44,119 bases of DNA, from NCBI RefSeq assembly GCF_002735305.1, contig NZ_PDYG01000042.1, positions 1 through 44,119 on the forward strand, given 5' to 3'. Below the pieces are notes generated by a model. It saw only the letters and a list, made by a program, of their open reading frames with translations, did no database searches and was not told the origin of the DNA. Source of the stretch: Agathobacter ruminis. GTDB lineage: Bacteria > Bacillota > Clostridia > Lachnospirales > Lachnospiraceae. Below are positions 1 through 7,648 of the stretch, in pieces. Both the position numbers and the translations under genes were made by a program. Position 1 is the first letter of the stretch. Every line of letters begins with the position of its first letter.

Positions 1-423
1 GCCGCCTTCCGTGGCGGCGCATGCCTATAAACATCAAAACTCATTTTTATTTCACTAGGCGCACTCCAATTCACCCGGGGATCCTTTAGATGAGAAGTAC
101 ATATACGATTGCTTTTGTGTGTCCGCCAACGATAAACCTTTTTTCAAAATTGTACAGGCATGCAAAAGACAGATGGTAATAAGGATGCGAGCTTTTGCAT
201 ATATGAAAACCAAAATATTCTTGCAAAGTGAAGGGCACCGGGGCATGGACTGAGGATGTTTATCATAAGGTATACTGTGAATGGGAATCCATTTTCTTAT
301 AAAAGAGAGAGGGCCGGCAAATCTTCGATTTGCCGGCCAGACTTACACTAGGAGTAAGTTGCTAAGGGATTTTATATAGAATCAGCTTATCGCTGTTTCT
401 AACATATATTATCTGCTGTGATC
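1..423. other. Non-coding left edge with hairpins
   Basis: No convincing gene is visible here. Short open frames exist on both strands but have no ribosome binding site and no recognisable protein. Positions 1-18 form a perfect 6-bp GC-rich hairpin (GCCGCC/GGCGGC, loop TTCCGT), possibly the tail of a terminator or structured RNA that starts outside the window. Positions 312-338 form the probable flavodoxin terminator, listed separately. Positions 341-359 hold a small 6-bp hairpin (ACTTAC/GTAAGT). The stretch at 73-90 resembles a common cloning polylinker by one mismatch; see findings. I cannot assign a role to the rest. Confidence 0.5.
308..338 (-). terminator. Probable terminator of the flavodoxin operon
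   Basis: An 11-bp perfect GC-rich stem (312-322 with 328-338, loop CTTCG) lies 86 nt past the flavodoxin stop codon. In the minus-strand transcript the stem is followed by a pyrimidine-rich tract with a short run of T, so termination is likely but the U-tract is weak. Confidence 0.6.
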
Positions 424-834
424 TTATACAGAAGCAATTGCCTTTCCAAGTGCTTCACATTCTTCGAGTACATGTTCATCAGGTGCATCCTGACAAATCA
501 GTCCTTCATTGTTTACAATTGTTGCACCGGCATTTTGCATACGCTCCACCCAATCGCGCATCCACTCACCGTCGCCCCATCCATAGGAGCCAAATAAAGC
601 AATGGTCTTGCCTGACACAGAGCCTTCCAGCTCAGATACAAAAGGCTCCATTTCCGACTCTTCAAGCACTTCAGCGCCCATTGCCGGACATCCTAACGCA
701 AATGCTTTTTGCGCCTTTAAACTGTCAACCGATGCATCTCCAACATATACTGCACTGACGCCGGCTCCTTTGGCTACTGCCTCAGCCATTGCCTGTGTAT
801 TTCCTGATTGAGACCAATAAATTACACTTGTCAT
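424..834 (-). CDS. Flavodoxin
   Basis: A 136-residue short-chain flavodoxin, a cytoplasmic one-electron carrier that binds FMN and can replace ferredoxin. The N-terminal phosphate-binding loop reads SQSGNTQAMA at about residues 8-17, matching the flavodoxin T/S-x-T/S-G-x-T pattern. A central GSYGWGDGEW segment (about residues 82-91) is the usual isoalloxazine-binding loop. Length fits short-chain flavodoxins. The start has a strong site (GGAGG, 5-nt spacer) that overlaps the stop of the upstream DUF3793 gene, so the two are translationally coupled. The operon promoter and a candidate operator lie at about 1566-1625. From family knowledge, flavodoxins of this kind are often induced under iron limitation; the dyad in the promoter would fit that, but this is inference. 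Confidence 0.9.
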   Translation of the reverse strand: MTSVIYWSQSGNTQAMAEAVAKGAGVSAVYVGDASVDSLKAQKAFALGCPAMGAEVLEESEMEPFVSELEGSVSGKTIALFGSYGWGDGEWMRDWVERMQNAGATIVNNEGLICQDAPDEHVLEECEALGKAIASV

Positions 835-843
835 TTTTTCCTC

Positions 844-1470
844 CTAACACGCAGCTGAATCCACCTGCGAATTTTGATATTTTTGAATGATTGTGCGAAT
901 ATCTTGGTTCGCAGCAATCAAACGAACCAGTTCTTCTTTTGCGGCTTCATATTGCGCAAAAATTTTCTTTTTCTCTGTCACATTGTCATATACTTTCCAG
1001 TAACCGCGATACAGATAATTCTGCCCATCATTCCGGATAAAACCGACCACATCCTCTACCGGATAACCGAGGATCATTCCCATCTCATGCGGAAATTCAT
1101 TGCTTTCTCCCCGCATATAGTTCTCATAGCGCTGTTGAAAGCGACGCAGCACCGCACCGAGCGAATAAGACCGGTATCCACAGCTTTGCAAAAATGCTCT
1201 CACCTGCGCTTTTTGCAAATAAGCCAATAATTCGTCCCTGCGATAGAGCAAATATGTCACACGATCCGTCTCGCCACCGTCACTTAGGCGAAAATAATGT
1301 AAATGACTCTTGCGAAACAACATCCGAAACACTTCTTCCTGCTGACGTTTCATTGGAAACAAATTCGAGATTTTAACTCCGGTAATGGTCGGAGCACATT
1401 GAAGTGCCAACTGAAGGTTAAAATTCTTTTTATTCAATTTACAAACAATTTCCAACACTTCCTGGCACAT
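844..1470 (-). CDS. DUF3793 family protein
   Basis: A 208-residue protein with the hallmark HEMGMILGYPVEDVVGFI segment in its C-terminal half, typical of the DUF3793 family found in Clostridia next to flavodoxin and often ferrous-iron transport genes. No biochemical function is known. It is predicted soluble, basic in the middle, and ends in a charged helical region. The open frame extends to a GTG at 1482, but the better start is the ATG at 1468-1470, because GGAG sits 6 nt upstream of it and the GTG would overlap that site. It is the first gene of a two-gene operon with flavodoxin. The likely role is in iron or redox homeostasis, inferred only from neighbourhood. Confidence 0.8.
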   Translation of the reverse strand: MCQEVLEIVCKLNKKNFNLQLALQCAPTITGVKISNLFPMKRQQEEVFRMLFRKSHLHYFRLSDGGETDRVTYLLYRRDELLAYLQKAQVRAFLQSCGYRSYSLGAVLRRFQQRYENYMRGESNEFPHEMGMILGYPVEDVVGFIRNDGQNYLYRGYWKVYDNVTEKKKIFAQYEAAKEELVRLIAANQDIRTIIQKYQNSQVDSAAC

Positions 1471-1565
1471 CACATACTCCACTTTGTTTGAGAGAGAATC
1501 AAGAGGTTGATCTATTCTTCCACAAGTTAAAAGTCGCTATGCTTCAATATGGTTTCATTATTTAA

Positions 1566-1599
1566 ACTTGTGTTAGTTATCTCTAACCTATGTACAAGT
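1566..1599. promoter_or_regulatory. Candidate operator dyad over the promoter
   Basis: A 5-bp inverted repeat GTTAG/CTAAC (1572-1587, 6-nt spacer) is flanked by a second pair, ACTTGT (1566-1571) and ACAAGT (1594-1599). The inner dyad covers the predicted start site and the outer arm overlaps the -10 box, a typical repressor position. The TTAG/CTAA halves recall DtxR-family metal-regulator boxes. Assignment to a regulator is inference. Confidence 0.4.
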
Positions 1600-1625
1600 A
1601 TATCCATACCTGATGCATAAGTCAA
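1597..1625 (-). promoter_or_regulatory. SigA-type promoter of the DUF3793-flavodoxin operon
   Basis: Read on the minus strand: TTGACT (1620-1625), a 17-bp spacer, then TATACT (1597-1602). Both hexamers match consensus at five of six positions. The predicted start is near 1590, giving a leader of about 120 nt before the ATG at 1470. Confidence 0.75.
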
Positions 1626-1663
1626 CAAGATTTTTTTAGTATATAAGTACTATTTTTCAAAGT

Positions 1664-1695
1664 AAAAAAAAAGCAGAGGTGTTTCCACCTCTGCT
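1664..1695 (-). terminator. Intrinsic terminator of the HD-GYP gene
   Basis: A perfect 10-bp stem (1672-1681 with 1686-1695, loop TTTC) lies 7 nt after the HD-GYP stop codon. In the minus-strand transcript it is followed by a run of eight or nine U residues. Confidence 0.92.
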
Positions 1696-1702
1696 CTATA
1701 TA

Positions 1703-3439
1703 CTATGCAATTTCAATTGCCGATTCACATTCGCCTTCATATAAGCGAATCAAATCATCTTTGCATTCCACAAAATAGCGGCCGAGAACCGGATCAAAAT
1801 GTGTTCCCAATGAATTTTCGATGACAGAAAAAGCCTGTTCATAACTCATAGCCTGCTTATAACATCTCTCACTGACTAAGGCATCAAACACATCTGCAAG
1901 TGCCATGATTCTGGCCTCCATTGGAATGCGCTCACCCTTTAATCCTTCCGGATAGCCACTTCCGTCCCATTTCTCATGATGATAATGGGCGATATTGACA
2001 GCCACTTCCACGAATTCCGGTTCTTCAAATTCTCCAAAGACTTCCTCGACGATTTTTGCACCTTTGGCAGAATGCGTCTTCATTTCAGCATATTCATCTT
2101 CCGTATATTTACCCGGCTTGTTCAAAATATAATCTCGCACGGCGATTTTGCCCATATCATGCATCGGCGCAGCACGCCATACTGCCTCAAAATACTGTTC
2201 CGAGAATTGCAATTCCGGTTTCATACGCTTGAGATATTCCATAAACAGTCGAACGGTATGACTTGTCCTCTTGATATGGTCTCCCGTTGTAAAATCACGG
2301 TTCTCGACAATATTAGCCATGCTCATCAACACATGATTTTGTAATTCTTCAATATGATCAATCTTTTCTTTTACCTTTTCCTCCAATTCAAAATTGTAAT
2401 TATTGAGCAGATTGATATATTTGAATTGCTGAGAGTCATCAAACAATACCACGGTATATCCGACCTGACGATTCTTATGACCGTAACGAAGCGGACGAAT
2501 CATACAGCTTAATGCCTTGTCATCGTCATAGATGCGATGCGTCAATTTTTGTGCATCCGTACGCGAATCAAACTCGTTGAGCCATTTGTTGATGGTTCCG
2601 GTCACCGGAGCTTTCTTGCTTGTAAAAATATGCTCACACTCGAGATATCGCAGCTGTGGCAAAAGGTCTTCCGCCGTTTCATTGCATCCGAGATAATGGC
2701 GTTTCATATCTATAAAGATATATCCATAATCCTGCTGTTGAAGCATATGCGACACAATATTCGAATCAATGTCATGCATATTGATGGTTTGCACCATGGT
2801 AATCAATACAATTTCCATAATCAAAAATGCGAACGGATGTACTTTGACTGCAAAGTTGCCAAACCGCTCAAACAAAAAGGAAACCGTACCCAAAGCCATA
2901 ATTCCTATAATACGAAAGCAATTGGAATATGCCATCTTTGTTCGATGTCGATGTGCATAGAAAAAAATCATGACAAACAAAGCAAAAAGGAAAACCAACT
3001 GGAATTCAAATACGAGTTCCAACGGACCGGTTGAATAAGAGAGCTCCCCCATTTCATTCCTGCGCGTAAAACTCAAATCACGTACAAACCAGTCTGTCTT
3101 GCCAATGGTCATTACCGACATCATCGAAAACACACATAGAACCGACACCGGTGCACACCATATCGCACGCGGATGAATTTTGCAGAAGGTACACAAAATC
3201 AAAATTGCAACCAGTTCCAGGTAGCAGCGCCCCACATAGGTAAGCTGAAGGCCGATCATTGCCTCCTCTGCCGTTTCCGACATTGCAATGGTCCAATATC
3301 CAAATAAGCTGATGGAGATTAAAACGCAAAAGAAAATATAGTGCATATTATTATGTCGCTTGGACGAAATAATCACACCTGCCAGAATTGCTAATGAAAT
3401 AAAAAACGAAATCAAATATAAAAATGGTACAAAAAACAT
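1703..3439 (-). CDS. 7TM sensor with HD-GYP phosphodiesterase domain
   Basis: A 578-residue membrane signalling protein. Residues 1-220 hold about seven hydrophobic helices, as in histidine-kinase-type 7TM sensor regions. Residues 230-345 look like a PAS-like domain, and 350-370 a short coiled coil. Residues 370-560 are a complete HD-GYP domain: the HD pair is H427-D428 in MHDMGKIAV, followed by HHE at 487-489 and the signature GSGYPEG at 493-499. Domains with all of these residues usually hydrolyse cyclic di-GMP, with a two- or three-metal centre. It is monocistronic, with its own promoter and terminator. The start ATG has no clear Shine-Dalgarno site, so a downstream start is possible. The signal sensed is unknown. 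Confidence 0.88.
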   Translation of the reverse strand: MFFVPFLYLISFFISLAILAGVIISSKRHNNMHYIFFCVLISISLFGYWTIAMSETAEEAMIGLQLTYVGRCYLELVAILILCTFCKIHPRAIWCAPVSVLCVFSMMSVMTIGKTDWFVRDLSFTRRNEMGELSYSTGPLELVFEFQLVFLFALFVMIFFYAHRHRTKMAYSNCFRIIGIMALGTVSFLFERFGNFAVKVHPFAFLIMEIVLITMVQTINMHDIDSNIVSHMLQQQDYGYIFIDMKRHYLGCNETAEDLLPQLRYLECEHIFTSKKAPVTGTINKWLNEFDSRTDAQKLTHRIYDDDKALSCMIRPLRYGHKNRQVGYTVVLFDDSQQFKYINLLNNYNFELEEKVKEKIDHIEELQNHVLMSMANIVENRDFTTGDHIKRTSHTVRLFMEYLKRMKPELQFSEQYFEAVWRAAPMHDMGKIAVRDYILNKPGKYTEDEYAEMKTHSAKGAKIVEEVFGEFEEPEFVEVAVNIAHYHHEKWDGSGYPEGLKGERIPMEARIMALADVFDALVSERCYKQAMSYEQAFSVIENSLGTHFDPVLGRYFVECKDDLIRLYEGECESAIEIA

Positions 3440-3485
3440 GTTGCTAAAAATGAAAAAATTACCCTTTCATTAAAAATTCTTTTTT

Positions 3486-3514
3486 AGTATACGCGAACTT
3501 TGTCACTTTTTCAA
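3486..3514 (-). promoter_or_regulatory. SigA-type promoter of the HD-GYP gene
   Basis: Minus strand: TTGAAA (3509-3514), a 17-bp spacer, TATACT (3486-3491). The predicted start is about 40 nt upstream of the ATG. Just upstream on the same strand are two small dyads, GACTTTAAAGTC (3515-3526) and ATAAAATC/GATTTTAT (3527-3546), which could be regulatory. Confidence 0.75.
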
Positions 3515-3601
3515 GACTTTAAAGTCATAAAATCGCCTGATTTTATAAATCTTTCACAAATTCTGCGTCTCGTATTGTTCCCACCCGGAGTTTGCGTTTT
3601 A

Positions 3602-3628
3602 TTAGCACTCGATGTTAAAGAGTGCTAA
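3602..3628 (+). promoter_or_regulatory. CIRCE operator (HrcA binding site)
   Basis: An exact match to the CIRCE consensus: TTAGCACTC (3602-3610), nine spacer bases, GAGTGCTAA (3620-3628). CIRCE is bound by the heat-shock repressor HrcA, classically at groESL and dnaK operons. Here it lies 7 bp upstream of the -35 box of htpG, so htpG is predicted to belong to the HrcA regulon. Confidence 0.95.
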
Positions 3629-3635
3629 TTTTCTC

Positions 3636-3664
3636 TTGACATTTGAAATAAGCGGAATTATCAT
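3636..3664 (+). promoter_or_regulatory. SigA-type promoter of htpG
   Basis: TTGACA (3636-3641, perfect), a 17-bp spacer, TATCAT (3659-3664). The predicted start is about 35 nt upstream of the ATG. The adjacent CIRCE element ends 7 bp before the -35 box. Confidence 0.85.
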
Positions 3665-3705
3665 CATTTATGTACGATAAAAATACAAACTAAGGAGTGA
3701 TAATA

Positions 3706-5757
3706 ATGTCAGAAAAACATGGAACACTTTCCATTGATAGTGACAACCTGTTTCCTATCATCAAAAAATGGTTATATTCAGATCATGATATCTTCTATCG
3801 TGAATTGATTTCAAATGGATGCGATGCCATTACCAAATTAAAGAAGCTGGATATGATGGGCGAATGTGCTCTTCCATCCGATTATAAAGGCAAAATTTCC
3901 GTACTCGTCAATCCGGAGGAAAAGACCATCAAAATCATTGACAACGGTCTTGGAATGACCGCGGATGAAGTCGAGGAATATATCAGCCGTATCGCTTTTT
4001 CCGGTGCAACCGATTTCATCGAAAAATATAAAGACAAGAGCAATGATGACCAGATCATCGGTCACTTCGGTCTTGGATTTTATTCCGCATTTATGGTTGC
4101 CGATGAAGTTACCATCAATACCCTCTCTTATCAGGATGGAGCCACTCCGGTATTCTGGTCCTGCGACGGCGGTACCGAATATGAAATGAAAGACGGTGAC
4201 AGAACCGAAGTCGGAACCGAAATCACCTTACATTTGAATGAGGACTGTCTGGAATTCGCCAATGAATACCGCGCACGCGAAATCATTGAAAAGTATTGTT
4301 CGTTCATGCCGACAGAGATTTATCTTGCAAAAGAAAATGCGCCGGAAGAATACGAAACCATCGACAAGGCAGATCGTCTGGACACCGACCGTGTCATCGA
4401 AGAGATTCATGAGGAAGCAAAGACGGAGGAGCGCGAAAAAGAGGACGGTACCAAAGAAACCGTTGAGGTATCTCCTGCTTCCGACAAGTTAAAGATTGTA
4501 AAGCGCCCGGTTGCATTAAATGATATTCATCCTCTCTGGGCCAAGAATCCTAACGATTGTACGGATGAAGAATACAAAGCCTTCTACCGTAAAGTATTCC
4601 TCGATTACAAAGAGCCGCTCTTCTGGATTCATCTGAATATGGATTATCCGTTTAATCTCAAGGGAATTCTCTACTTCCCGAAGATTAATACGGAATATGA
4701 ATCCATCGAAGGTAAGATTAAACTTTATAACAATCAGGTATTTATCGCAGACAATATCAAGGAAGTCATTCCTGAATTCCTGATGCTCTTAAAGGGTGTC
4801 ATCGATTGTCCTGATTTACCGCTGAATGTATCCCGTTCCGCTCTTCAGAATGATGGATTTGTCCGCAAAATTTCAGAATATATCACGAAGAAAGTTGCAG
4901 ACAAATTGATCGGTCTGTGTAAGACAGATAAAGAAAATTATGAAAAATACTGGGATGACATCAGTCCATTCATCAAATTTGGCTGCCTGAAAGACGGCAA
5001 ATTCTGCGACAAGATGAATGACTATATCCTCTTTAAGGATATCAATGACAAATATCTCACACTTCCTGAACTGCTCGTTCCTGTAGAAGAGCCTGAAGGC
5101 GAAACCGAGACAAAGCCAAAAGAGTCAGCAGACAATGAAGAAAAGAAACAGAAAACCGTATACTATGTAACTGACAAAGTACAGCAGAGCCAGTATATCA
5201 ACCTGTTTAAAGAACAAGGATTAAATGCCGTCATCCTCGATCAGGCAATTGATACTTCTTTCATTACACAATTAGAACAGCGCAATGAGCATTATCGTTT
5301 TGCACGTGTGGATGCAGAAATGACCGACACCTTAAAAGATGATTCCAATGATACCAATCTCGAGGAAGAGACCAAAGCACTTTCCGAATTGTTCAAGAAA
5401 GTTTTGAACAATGACAAGCTGACCGTCACCGTCGAGGCATTAAAGAATGCAGAGATTGCATCTGTATTAACGCTCTCCGAGCAGGGACGACGCATGCAGG
5501 ATATGATGAAAATGTATGCAGCCGGCGGTATGGGAGCCATGGATTTCAACATGTTTGCCGCAGATCAGACCCTGACTTTAAATGCCAACAACGAGCTGGT
5601 TCAGTACATCTTCAAGCACTCAGACAGCGAACATGTGCCGACATTTGTCGAGCAGCTCTATGATCTTGCCGTATTGGCAAACCAGCCGCTCTCACCGGAA
5701 GCAATGACCAAATTTGTCAATCGTACAAACAAGATTATGCTTTTACTTGCAAAATAA
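3706..5757 (+). CDS. htpG: Molecular chaperone HtpG (Hsp90 family)
   Basis: A 683-residue cytoplasmic ATP-dependent chaperone. The N-terminal GHKL ATPase domain shows ELISNGCDA (about 33-41, Mg/ATP-binding Glu and Asn), DNGLGM (about 80) and the glycine-rich lid GHFGLGFYS (about 117). The middle domain carries the conserved LPLNVSRSALQND segment. A lysine/glutamate-rich stretch interrupts the region around residues 460-485, and the C-terminal dimerisation domain follows. It is somewhat longer than usual for bacteria (620-640), and classic positions differ (GC for AS after ISN; AFSGAT for AKSGT). The open frame extends to a GTG at 3697, but that overlaps the AAGGAG site; the ATG at 3706 has an 8-nt spacer and is the real start. 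Preceded by CIRCE and a strong promoter. Confidence 0.95.
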   Translation: MSEKHGTLSIDSDNLFPIIKKWLYSDHDIFYRELISNGCDAITKLKKLDMMGECALPSDYKGKISVLVNPEEKTIKIIDNGLGMTADEVEEYISRIAFSGATDFIEKYKDKSNDDQIIGHFGLGFYSAFMVADEVTINTLSYQDGATPVFWSCDGGTEYEMKDGDRTEVGTEITLHLNEDCLEFANEYRAREIIEKYCSFMPTEIYLAKENAPEEYETIDKADRLDTDRVIEEIHEEAKTEEREKEDGTKETVEVSPASDKLKIVKRPVALNDIHPLWAKNPNDCTDEEYKAFYRKVFLDYKEPLFWIHLNMDYPFNLKGILYFPKINTEYESIEGKIKLYNNQVFIADNIKEVIPEFLMLLKGVIDCPDLPLNVSRSALQNDGFVRKISEYITKKVADKLIGLCKTDKENYEKYWDDISPFIKFGCLKDGKFCDKMNDYILFKDINDKYLTLPELLVPVEEPEGETETKPKESADNEEKKQKTVYYVTDKVQQSQYINLFKEQGLNAVILDQAIDTSFITQLEQRNEHYRFARVDAEMTDTLKDDSNDTNLEEETKALSELFKKVLNNDKLTVTVEALKNAEIASVLTLSEQGRRMQDMMKMYAAGGMGAMDFNMFAADQTLTLNANNELVQYIFKHSDSEHVPTFVEQLYDLAVLANQPLSPEAMTKFVNRTNKIMLLLAK

Positions 5758-5760
5758 TCA

Positions 5761-5790
5761 AAAACGACCTGCAATCGCAGGTCGTTTTTT
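5761..5790. terminator. Bidirectional terminator between htpG and PAP2
   Basis: A perfect 12-bp stem (5761-5772 with 5777-5788, loop AATC) has A residues on its left and T residues on its right, so it can end transcription from both convergent genes. The PAP2 stop codon (5789-5791) touches its edge. Confidence 0.93.
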
Positions 5791-6346
5791 ATGCTTCTGT
5801 ATGTTTTGCTTGAATTTTATTTTGCCAATATCGGAAGATGAAATGCATACAGACGGATGATAAAATCCCGATTGCAATTCCACCGATGATATCAGTCGGG
5901 AAATGACAATAATTATACATGCGCGAAAAAGCAATTGCCAGTGCCAGGATGGCAGCCGGAATACCAATTCTGCGGTCATAAAACAACAAAATCATGGCTG
6001 CAGTCACACCATTCATGGTATGACCTGACGGAAATGAAGCATCACCCGGCAGTTTCAGTCCCGCCGGAAAATCCGTAAATCCACTCACAACCCATGGTCT
6101 TGTTCGATTAAATGCATTTTTCATGATCAAATTGCCGATGATAAAGGTAAATAGCATTGCTGCGATGGTTTCCAGTCCCATCCAGCGCGTCTTCTTAGGA
6201 ATCAGCAGAATCAATGCCAGGATAATCCAAAAAATACCGGCATTCCCAAGTGTTGATATTACAACCATAATCCGGTCAAGAATTGGATTGCGTATCGTCT
6301 GCAGATAGTCAAGAAACGGAATTTCCCATGATAAACTCCAGGTCAT
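5789..6346 (-). CDS. PAP2-family membrane phosphatase
   Basis: A 185-residue integral membrane protein with about five to six helices. It has the three acid-phosphatase motifs: KNAFNRTRP (KX6RP), FPSGHT (PSGH) and SRMYNYCHFPTD (SRX5HX3D). All catalytic residues are present. Members hydrolyse lipid phosphates such as phosphatidic acid, phosphatidylglycerophosphate or undecaprenyl pyrophosphate (BcrC-like); the exact substrate cannot be told from sequence. It starts 2 nt after the upstream foldase stop, with GGGAG and a 7-nt spacer, and is the last gene of the addBA run. A role in recycling undecaprenyl pyrophosphate would suit an envelope enzyme, but this is inference. Confidence 0.88.
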   Translation of the reverse strand: MTWSLSWEIPFLDYLQTIRNPILDRIMVVISTLGNAGIFWIILALILLIPKKTRWMGLETIAAMLFTFIIGNLIMKNAFNRTRPWVVSGFTDFPAGLKLPGDASFPSGHTMNGVTAAMILLFYDRRIGIPAAILALAIAFSRMYNYCHFPTDIIGGIAIGILSSVCMHFIFRYWQNKIQAKHTEA

Positions 6347-6348
6347 AT

Positions 6349-7344
6349 CTATTCTCCCATCTTTTGTTTATAGATCGAAAAAAACGAATCGGTTGTCAGC
6401 TCATAATCCGTATCAAGTGTAATCTCATCCAGCGCATCCTGATTCAGATGAAATACCGCCGAATCAATATAAGCATCATAGGAATCGTCAAACTGTGCTT
6501 TCTGCTTTTGCAGACGGATTTTTTCGATGTTTTCGCGTGTCTTCTGCTCATCAAATTTATTGATTACTTTTACGAAATAATAGCCTTCTTCCGTCTCAAT
6601 CATGTCCGACTCCGCATCATTGTCGAGATTGAATACCACATCTTCCACTTCTTTCGGATAATCCCCTCGGGCAATAAATGTTTCCAGTGAATCATTCTCG
6701 TTATAACTGGTTCCAATTGCCGCAAAATCACTGGATCCTGACAATTTTTCTTTGACAATTTCAGCCTGACTCTTATCTTTGATAAAAATCATTTGAACTT
6801 CCATAACGCGGGCTTCGTCATCGCTTACTTCTTCGTTGACGCCCTCGGTCATCATCTTATAGACCTTTTGCGCAAGAATATAATGCTTATAAGCTTCTGT
6901 CAGATGTTTTAAAGAGATTCCCGTGAATTCGAGTTCATCATCGGTCAGCGACTCATAATATTCATTGGCCATCTCTTCCGCTTTTTGATTTTCGCTTTCG
7001 GAGAGCTCCACTTCCTGTTGCTTTGCCAGTCCGTTAATGGCATAAATGCGTTCAATTTCACTGAGCGAGATTTTCTTAATATATTCCCTCAGTTTGCTCT
7101 CATCATAGTCCTTGCCCCAAAGGTCGACACCATAAGATGTTCCGTACAAATTTTTGTAATTGGCAAGATAGAGCTTTACTTCATCGATTTCACATTCTTC
7201 TCCATCCAGAGTAAATGCGACATCGGAACTCATCTTTTTTTCTTTTAATATAAATTCGGTATTGCCGATTCGGCATCCGTTTAGCATCGTTGCACAGATG
7301 CAGCCGGCCATCAAAACTCCGACATGTTTTCTGTTCAATTTCAT
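6349..7344 (-). CDS. PpiC-type peptidyl-prolyl isomerase lipoprotein (PrsA/SurA-like)
   Basis: A 331-residue secreted lipoprotein. The N-terminus has basic residues, a hydrophobic stretch and a lipobox MLNGC, with the lipidated cysteine at about residue 24. An N-terminal SurA-like helical region covers about 80-165. A parvulin-type rotamase domain follows at about 178-265, starting with EVQMIFIK and containing the GDYPKEVEDVVF and EEGYYFVKV elements. A C-terminal helical extension completes it. PrsA-like foldases help exported proteins fold outside the membrane; the exact clients are unknown. The start has GGAAGG and a 6-nt spacer, 2 nt after orf87. This domain is divergent, so isomerase activity is uncertain while the foldase fold is likely. 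Confidence 0.8.
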   Translation of the reverse strand: MKLNRKHVGVLMAGCICATMLNGCRIGNTEFILKEKKMSSDVAFTLDGEECEIDEVKLYLANYKNLYGTSYGVDLWGKDYDESKLREYIKKISLSEIERIYAINGLAKQQEVELSESENQKAEEMANEYYESLTDDELEFTGISLKHLTEAYKHYILAQKVYKMMTEGVNEEVSDDEARVMEVQMIFIKDKSQAEIVKEKLSGSSDFAAIGTSYNENDSLETFIARGDYPKEVEDVVFNLDNDAESDMIETEEGYYFVKVINKFDEQKTRENIEKIRLQKQKAQFDDSYDAYIDSAVFHLNQDALDEITLDTDYELTTDSFFSIYKQKMGE

Positions 7345-7346
7345 AA

Positions 7347-7610
7347 TTATCCTTCCACAATCAGATAACGCCCATCCCCAATCGAAAAGACTTCATCTGC
7401 TTCTAATATTTCTTCGTGAGTCATGCCGGAAATATCACTTCCGGTTTCCTCAAAATATGTAACGACTTCTTTTTTGTTTTTGCAGACAGTCGCCATACAA
7501 TCCTCGAGAAATGCTTCTGCCTCTTCGAGATTATCTGCTACCGGCTCCGGAAACAGTTTTCCCTGCTGTTCTAAAAAAGCTTCCAATACTTTTTCATCGA
7601 ATTCACTCAT
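7347..7610 (-). CDS. Conserved small acidic protein, unknown function
   Basis: An 87-residue, strongly acidic, soluble protein. It has two helix-like halves and ends in a hydrophobic strand, GRYLIVEG. Similar short proteins occur in Lachnospiraceae and are sometimes labelled glyoxalase without good evidence; I see no glyoxalase metal-binding residues. No cysteine pair or membrane segment supports another role. It has a good ribosome site (AGGAG, 6-nt spacer). It lies between maf and the foldase lipoprotein in a tight same-strand run, so it is probably translated as part of that operon. Confidence 0.7.
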   Translation of the reverse strand: MSEFDEKVLEAFLEQQGKLFPEPVADNLEEAEAFLEDCMATVCKNKKEVVTYFEETGSDISGMTHEEILEADEVFSIGDGRYLIVEG

Positions 7611-7648
7611 ATAATTCTCCTCTGTTCAGATACAATATGATATCAATT

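Noticed and set aside
1-44. Start of a gene reading minus-strand off the left edge (MSFDVYRH...)
   Set aside because: The ATG at 42-44 lacks a nearby ribosome site, and the frame passes through a GC-rich hairpin; too short to support.
55-246. 63-codon minus-strand frame in the left non-coding region
   Set aside because: No ribosome binding site, no recognisable domain and unlikely composition; probably a chance frame.
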